A DNA stretch of 64,000 nt from Siphonodentalium dalli (taxonomy: Eukaryota > Mollusca > Scaphopoda > Gadilida > Siphonodentaliidae). The position numbers were made by a program, and so were the translations under genes. Shown here in pieces: positions 58,712 through 64,000 of the stretch. The stretch is taken from NCBI GenBank assembly GCA_032622095.1, contig CP136067.1, positions 59,253,899 to 59,317,898 of the forward strand, written 5' to 3'. How positions within the stretch are numbered: position 1 is the first letter of the stretch; each line of letters starts with the position of its first letter. A model generated the notes under the pieces. The model ran no database searches. It was not told where the DNA came from and was given only the letters and a program-made list of their open reading frames with translations.

Positions 58712-58714
58712 TCT
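58712..58714 (-). promoter_or_regulatory. Possible 5'-UTR splice acceptor of the FVRIamide gene
   Basis: Minus-strand TTACTCATTTCAG ends here, 73 nt upstream of the start codon, which would fit a 5'-UTR intron, common in neuropeptide genes. Just inside is TAACGTCA (58701-58708), a CRE-like octamer. If the acceptor is used, that octamer is transcribed leader, not promoter. Confidence 0.3.
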
Positions 58715-58829
58715 GAAATGAGTAAGTCGCCAATGTATGAACATTTAAGAACAACAACGGATCTTGCCCAAAGCAGGACAAAAGCTGTTCTAGAAGATAT
58801 AAGTGAATAATAGTCCATTGTTTGATCCT

Positions 58830-60805
58830 ATTCCGACGACCATTTTGGCAGTCATATAGGTGGGATGTTCTGGTTCTGCCCCATCACTGTAGCATTATGT
58901 ATTAGCATCCCAAAAATGTATTTGTATACACTTGAGAAGACATAACATTTTCTCTAAAATTCGGACAAACTTGACGGCGGTGGTGTTAGAAGCCACATTG
59001 ATTGCTTTTTGCGTTAACAGGTTGGAATTGCAAGTTAAAGATTATGAATGAATCGATGGTGTTAAATCCAGGAGGTGCAGGGGTACAACCTCAGCCCGTT
59101 TCTATTGTGGGTGAGAGAATGTTAATACATATAAGAAACGTGTAACAATCGGTCGTGTTATTAGATTTTATTGCAATTCAGCAGTTTTCAAATACACCAA
59201 TATGTTGAGTTGAGTGGATATCGCAGAGATGGACAGGGTAAACGAAATTGATGGGTGCATTATTATATATGCTATATTTATTAGAAAATAACCGACTGTG
59301 AAATGTGTGGTGTTATTGGCACTGCTGACAGTGCTGAGATAATCACTGTGTTCATCCGACACCGGGTATTGTGCAGGAATATTTTTATTTTGTCGTGTTA
59401 ATAATGTACCACTGTTAAAATTTAATCAATGTTCATATACAATATATGTAACAATTTTGGAAAAGTCTCGCTGAATATATCCGCTAAATAATAGCGTTGA
59501 TGTAGTATCGACGTTCGGTTGAATATAGTTCAATGCGTAATAATATCCGATAATACTGCGTTCCTACTCGGGAAGAATCAATCATAAGATATAACACGCC
59601 CTTTATTTAATACACCCTCTTAAATTTTCTCAATTCATCAATGTGTTCCCAAAGCGATTATATCAATGAAGAACGGTATGTCATTTTGTAGGTATATTTT
59701 ACATAAATATGTCTTTCTGTGACATAGATATAGTGTTGGTGTAAATTGAAGGTATTTCAAGTAATAAGCCAGACAATTCTATGCCCCGAAAAAATATATA
59801 AATGAATATGTTTGTTGTAATTTAGAGTTCATTTCCTTGTCGATAGTGGTGTGCATCTTATTTGTGTATCAGGGTGTAACCGAACACACCATCATGTGCG
59901 CGTATAGTAATATAGTTAATGTTCCCCTACACATGGTGGCATAACGTGTTGGCTACGTTGTTCGATACAAAATATTGTTATACGCATATATACAGGTGCC
60001 CCAAAATACAGATGAGCGCGTCGACATTATGCCTATTATATATATTGTGTATATAAACATACAAACGTACTGTAAACAACGTAAAACGAATATTTTATTA
60101 TAGGTCAACGCGCATCGGCGTTTGGGTTTGAACAGGGTCGTATATGGGCCACATTTGCTTTCCCGGTATGCTGAACGAAAAAGAACACGAGCTCTACTAA
60201 AATGAAGGGGCATCTGTCAAGGGATGTGGTTTTGCTGTCAGTCAGTCAAGGACTATTTGTTCATAAGTTATTATCCGAATAGTCAAATACCAATCACAAG
60301 AAATGAATGGGAATCCATGCTGTATTTCTCTACATTCCGTCTTATATATCACCAGAATATCGCTAGAATGAAGGGCAGATCATTCCACTGTACATGATGT
60401 GCATTTGAGTGTGTAATCATACGGTCTTCTTTCTCAACTTGAATCGTATGTATTAACCGTGCAATTTTGGGCATAGGATGTATACGTTTCCCCAATTAAT
60501 TAAATTTCTTGTTATACAGAAAAACAAGTTCGTATATGTCTCATTTATCTAGACCTATCTTAATGTTTAATATGTATGAAAATAATTCCTTTCTGTATAT
60601 TTAAAAAAATGTGTTTTAAATCAGTTAATGGACTTGCGACTGGGCATTCGAAACTAAAAGGTCTCAATGATCCATTCGGGGACTCGAACTTCTAGTTTCC
60701 GGATGTCCACTCGATCCTGACGTATATACATTTTGTACAGTATATGCGATATGCGCCTGCTATATACGGTACCATCTGAGCAATATAAGCGAGATCACTA
60801 TATAA
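58830..60805. other. Unassigned DNA upstream of the neuropeptide gene
   Basis: Expected to contain the neuropeptide gene's promoter and any 5' non-coding exon, but I cannot place a start site. Open frames are short and unconvincing. Confidence 0.35.
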
Positions 60806-60810
60806 GCAGT

Positions 60811-61020
60811 CATATTTAATTCATCCAGTCCCCGTTCCTCGGTTTAAGTGATGCAGGTCAAAGTTCTGGAGGTGCATTCCATATATGGAATTCATGAATC
60901 TTCAGAAGCTCCATAATATGGAATCCATGAATATTCAAAACTCCATATATATATGGAAAGTCCAGAACTTTGACTTGTAGCACACCGCGGAACCGGAGCT
61001 GGGTGGATCCAATATGGTCG
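60811..61020. mobile_element. Foldback MITE-like element, second copy of the 46.4-kb family
   Basis: The arms GTCAAAGTTCTGGA and TCCAGAACTTTGAC, the CCCGTTCC.CGG / CCG.GGAACCGG blocks and the right terminal GGATCCAATATGG match the element at 46430-46629. The centre carries additional nested palindromes (TCCATATATGGA, GGAATTCATGAAT). Confidence 0.65.
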
Positions 61021-61510
61021 TGTCTCAATGCCAGGACTTATCGTGACTCACTTTCCAGTTATTTGTTTTGCGGGGTATGTTGTTATGATGGAGACGGTTA
61101 TATCAAACAACATTAAAAATGTCACGACTACTACCCCATGAAATGATTTGAAGTTCATAACTGTCCTTGTATTTAGATATCAGCAACAAAATGTGAAATA
61201 TATCAATATTTTTGTACAAATACACAATTCCCGCACAATATTCAATGCCGGATATACACGGTCATAATATATTTGTTGAATACTCATGACCGATTCCGAA
61301 CGTGTACATATCATCCGCGTCCAAGTATATATTTTTATATTTAAGTACCGAAAATCGATCCTCGCGTATTCTGTTCGATTCTTGTGCACAAAAGGAACCC
61401 ATCAAACAGAACATATTTACGCAAGGTGGAAACAGAAAGTGATTGTTAGCGACCATCAACCGTTTAAAAGAAGGTACGTCACACGGTAAACACTCGGTAC
61501 ACCCGCTGCG

Positions 61511-61867
61511 TTAATGACGAGGTTTGGCTTCTTTGTGGTGTTGGTGGTATAAATGTACCTGGTCGGGCGTGGTGTTCAATCCAATAAAGTTGGCATGTAA
61601 CGCCTTGATTCGACAGCGCAACCTGCACCAGAAACTATATTCTGCAGCTAAATGTGCGTCAACATATCTATATTCGGAACCAAAGTTTGCGCGAATGGAG
61701 TACCATGTAGCCGACTGAATCGTAGCAAGGAGCTGCGACGGCAATCGACTATAAAAATAATGATCCGTAGGTTCACGAGGTTTGAGTTTCAAATATAAAG
61801 AAATGGGAGATTGAAAGTCCAAGTTGGTTGGTGAACTCGAAGGCCGCGCGATGAGGAGAATTCCCAT
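61511..61867 (-). CDS. Hypothetical 118-codon open frame
   Basis: ATG-to-stop frame on the minus strand with even, protein-like composition (LYLKLKPREPTDHYFYSRL, then DAHLAAEYSFWCRLRC). A 64-codon frame is open on the other strand. No domain, signal peptide or clear splice site, so chance is a serious alternative. Confidence 0.2.
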   Translation of the reverse strand: MGILLIARPSSSPTNLDFQSPISLYLKLKPREPTDHYFYSRLPSQLLATIQSATWYSIRANFGSEYRYVDAHLAAEYSFWCRLRCRIKALHANFIGLNTTPDQVHLYHQHHKEAKPRH

Positions 61868-61869
61868 GC

Positions 61870-64000
61870 AGTGATTATGAAATGAACAGTTTTAGTGTGT
61901 TTCTTCTCCAACCAATCAACCAAACCAATTAATGGGCTACCGCTTTCGGCTTCTTATCTCTGTGAATAATGTATACTGATTTGGCTTAATTGAACCGATT
62001 AACTGTTGGTTTGTGGAGATTTACATATTAACACGTACTATATCGGGCCATTGGTTGAAAATTAAAATGAAAACATCACTCTATAGTCCATGGTGGCAGG
62101 ACAATTACGAGAATAATGACAAAATTATATCATGATCGCTAATCTGTAGACAATATGTTCTAAACAATTCACGCTGAGCTGAAATGGGACGTTCGTCGAA
62201 CTCATTATACTGTGCTAATAAGGTTATCTCAAGTGCAAGCTAGATAACTACAGAGTTTGGATAATTCAAAAAGTTGTATGGCATGTATATAGATATATGA
62301 GTTACATAATTATTGTTCCAAACATTTGATGTCATTGTTGTTGTTGAGATATATAATGGAAACGTGACAGAACAATTGCGAGTATAATGACAGAATTATA
62401 TCATCATCATCGGTAATCTGTAGGCAACATATTCTAATTTCTCGTGATTATCGGAATAGATCATTCAAATCGATTTTCGTTTCCGGTAACACGACGAGTG
62501 CATCACGTTAACAATGTAAATATACGACATCAATGTAAACCGGAAGAACTAATGATTCGACACATGGAGACGGAGTAGATCATGCTGAGATCAAGAGCCT
62601 CTTTATGAGAAAGTTCATATTATGTTCAAACCTATTGAAAACGTTCAAGGATTATATTTGATATATGCGTAATCTGAACATAAATCAACCAATGACAATT
62701 AATTTGAAGCAACATACAGTGTTCGATGATTCAACTTCGATCTTTGATATGAATTTACATGCATGCATGGCCTGGACCGATTTCTGACAGCTTATATTAT
62801 GTCAAAATAAATCTCAAACTGTTAATGCATTTCGTCAATTTCAATCGCATTCACTTTCTTTCAAACTGCACCCGAACGACCACAACATTTCGAACGGAAA
62901 CGTCAGTTACTGTGAAAGGAAGAGTTTCGCCATTAACACCAATCATTATATTCAGATAGGAAATAGGTTGCTACTCTTCAAATATAATTTTTCTCCTAAC
63001 CTGCCAATTTTGCAAATTCCAATATGAAGTTCAGACCAAAAATGATCTCATAATCTCATAATTTTAAAAAATTGACAAAAATATATTCTCAAAATCAAAA
63101 TCTGACCGATTTCTTTAAAATGTCAATGTCCCAGTCCAGCATCTAGCTATTTCTTGGCCCAAAAAGAAACGTCATTTCTAGCAATTTAACGCGGCCACGT
63201 TCTAGTATATACTCGAAGGAACTACATAAATATACGTATCGCAACTTAATTACTGTGAACAATATTTGTTCGGGTCAGTCTAATGAAAGAAATTATTCAG
63301 GTTTCATTCATTCATCTCTGTCTGATAGTGTTCACCAGCTTCCATTTTGAAACACCATGACAGCTGGAGCTTATTGTCACACACATACACAGTAAGCACA
63401 ATGTGTGTTATTTTAATTCACCGTTATTGCTATTCTCGGTTGGGTAGCCATATTTTTGGGGAAATATGTGTTATTTTATGTGAATTTTATCGAATTCGAC
63501 TGGACGGGGGACATAGACATTTTGAACATTGTTAAAAAATCTATCAGGTTTTGAATTTGGGATGGGATTATCTCGGAGATTTGTTCGCCATATTATATTT
63601 TCTGGAAGTTAGTTTTTAATAATAATGTGTAAGAAATGGGGTATTGAGCTGTCAACAAAACTGTATTGAAAAATGGTCTTTTGAAGCCAATATATTCCTA
63701 AAACTTGGTGTTATTTCCTTGAAAATCCCGCTGTTTTTAAAACATGGTCCTGGACCCCTGTGTGTATCACACAGAATCATGATTGAATGGAGCGACGATA
63801 AAAAATTATCACCAGTAGAGCGTTCGTTTTACCAACTAACAAAACCGTAATAATCGCTCCAACTGAATTCATTAACTACATTTCCAACCGGAAAAGAGGT
63901 GATGTGTTATTGGGTCAACAACTGACCTACCCTAAATTTCACGAAGACGGACAGTAGTTTTATAACGTAACGTAATCAATAAACATGTTTCGCGATGAAT
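61870..64000. other. Unassigned DNA to window end
   Basis: No supported gene. At about 62080-62170 and 62330-62430 two diverged copies of one phrase (GGACAATTACGAGAATAATG / AGAACAATTGCGAGTATAATG, then ACAGAATTATATCAT) hint at an old duplication of about 280-bp spacing. Confidence 0.35.

Noticed and set aside
58276-58818. Plus-strand open frames (75 and 63 codons) and a minus frame at 58600-58818
   Set aside because: They are shadows of the neuropeptide coding sequence or its leader in other frames.
1-64000. tRNA genes or tRNA-derived SINEs
   Set aside because: I looked for A-box and B-box (GGTTCGAATCC-like) pairs and found none convincing on either strand; a dedicated scan (tRNAscan-SE) would be decisive.

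Overview
This window looks like AT-rich, transposon-dense, intron-rich invertebrate DNA. There is no dense gene packing, no operons and no rRNA or tRNA gene that I can recognise. The one gene I can name is an FVRIamide neuropeptide precursor (58040-58639, minus). This family is known from lophotrochozoans (molluscs, annelids, brachiopods), so a lophotrochozoan is the best guess, most simply a mollusc. Species is not resolvable from the sequence.

Layout. 1-7.3 kb: mostly unassigned DNA with small inverted-repeat elements, a LINE-like 3' tail and simple repeats. 7.37-14.48 kb: a head-to-tail array of seven non-autonomous Helitron-like units, each starting TC and ending in a GC hairpin plus CTAG-type 3' end, joined directly CTAG|TC. 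15-20 kb: a TTAA-flanked inverted-repeat element, a hAT-like end and another small inverted-repeat element. 22.0-25.65 kb and 28.73-31.77 kb: two direct copies of a 3-3.6 kb segmental duplication. They carry a 29-bp minisatellite (about 40 copies against about 6), and a 5'-truncated LINE is inserted only in the second copy. Between and inside them, minus-strand open segments look like exons of an unrecognised, partly decayed gene. 33.4-45.3 kb: a nest of DNA transposons. Two copies of one terminal-inverted-repeat family have clean 5-bp target duplications (34239-40071 and 42817-45246). One of them hosts a second Helitron array (36603-39365, minus), and between the two copies lies a TTAA-flanked piggyBac-like element (40933-42500). 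46-53 kb: a foldback element, an inverted duplication of an exon-like Cys-rich segment, and tandem repeats. 53.2-58 kb: degenerate minisatellite and LINE-like tails. 58.0-58.7 kb: the neuropeptide gene. 59-64 kb: little recognisable apart from a second copy of the 46.4-kb foldback family.

How it works together: the window is best read as one small secreted-peptide gene in a landscape built by Helitrons, TTAA-targeting elements, a CAC-ended 5-bp-TSD transposon family and LINE fragments, with nested insertions that give a relative order of events. Nearly all open frames of 60-100 codons here are chance or repeat-derived. I list only those with some extra support, and mark them as weak.
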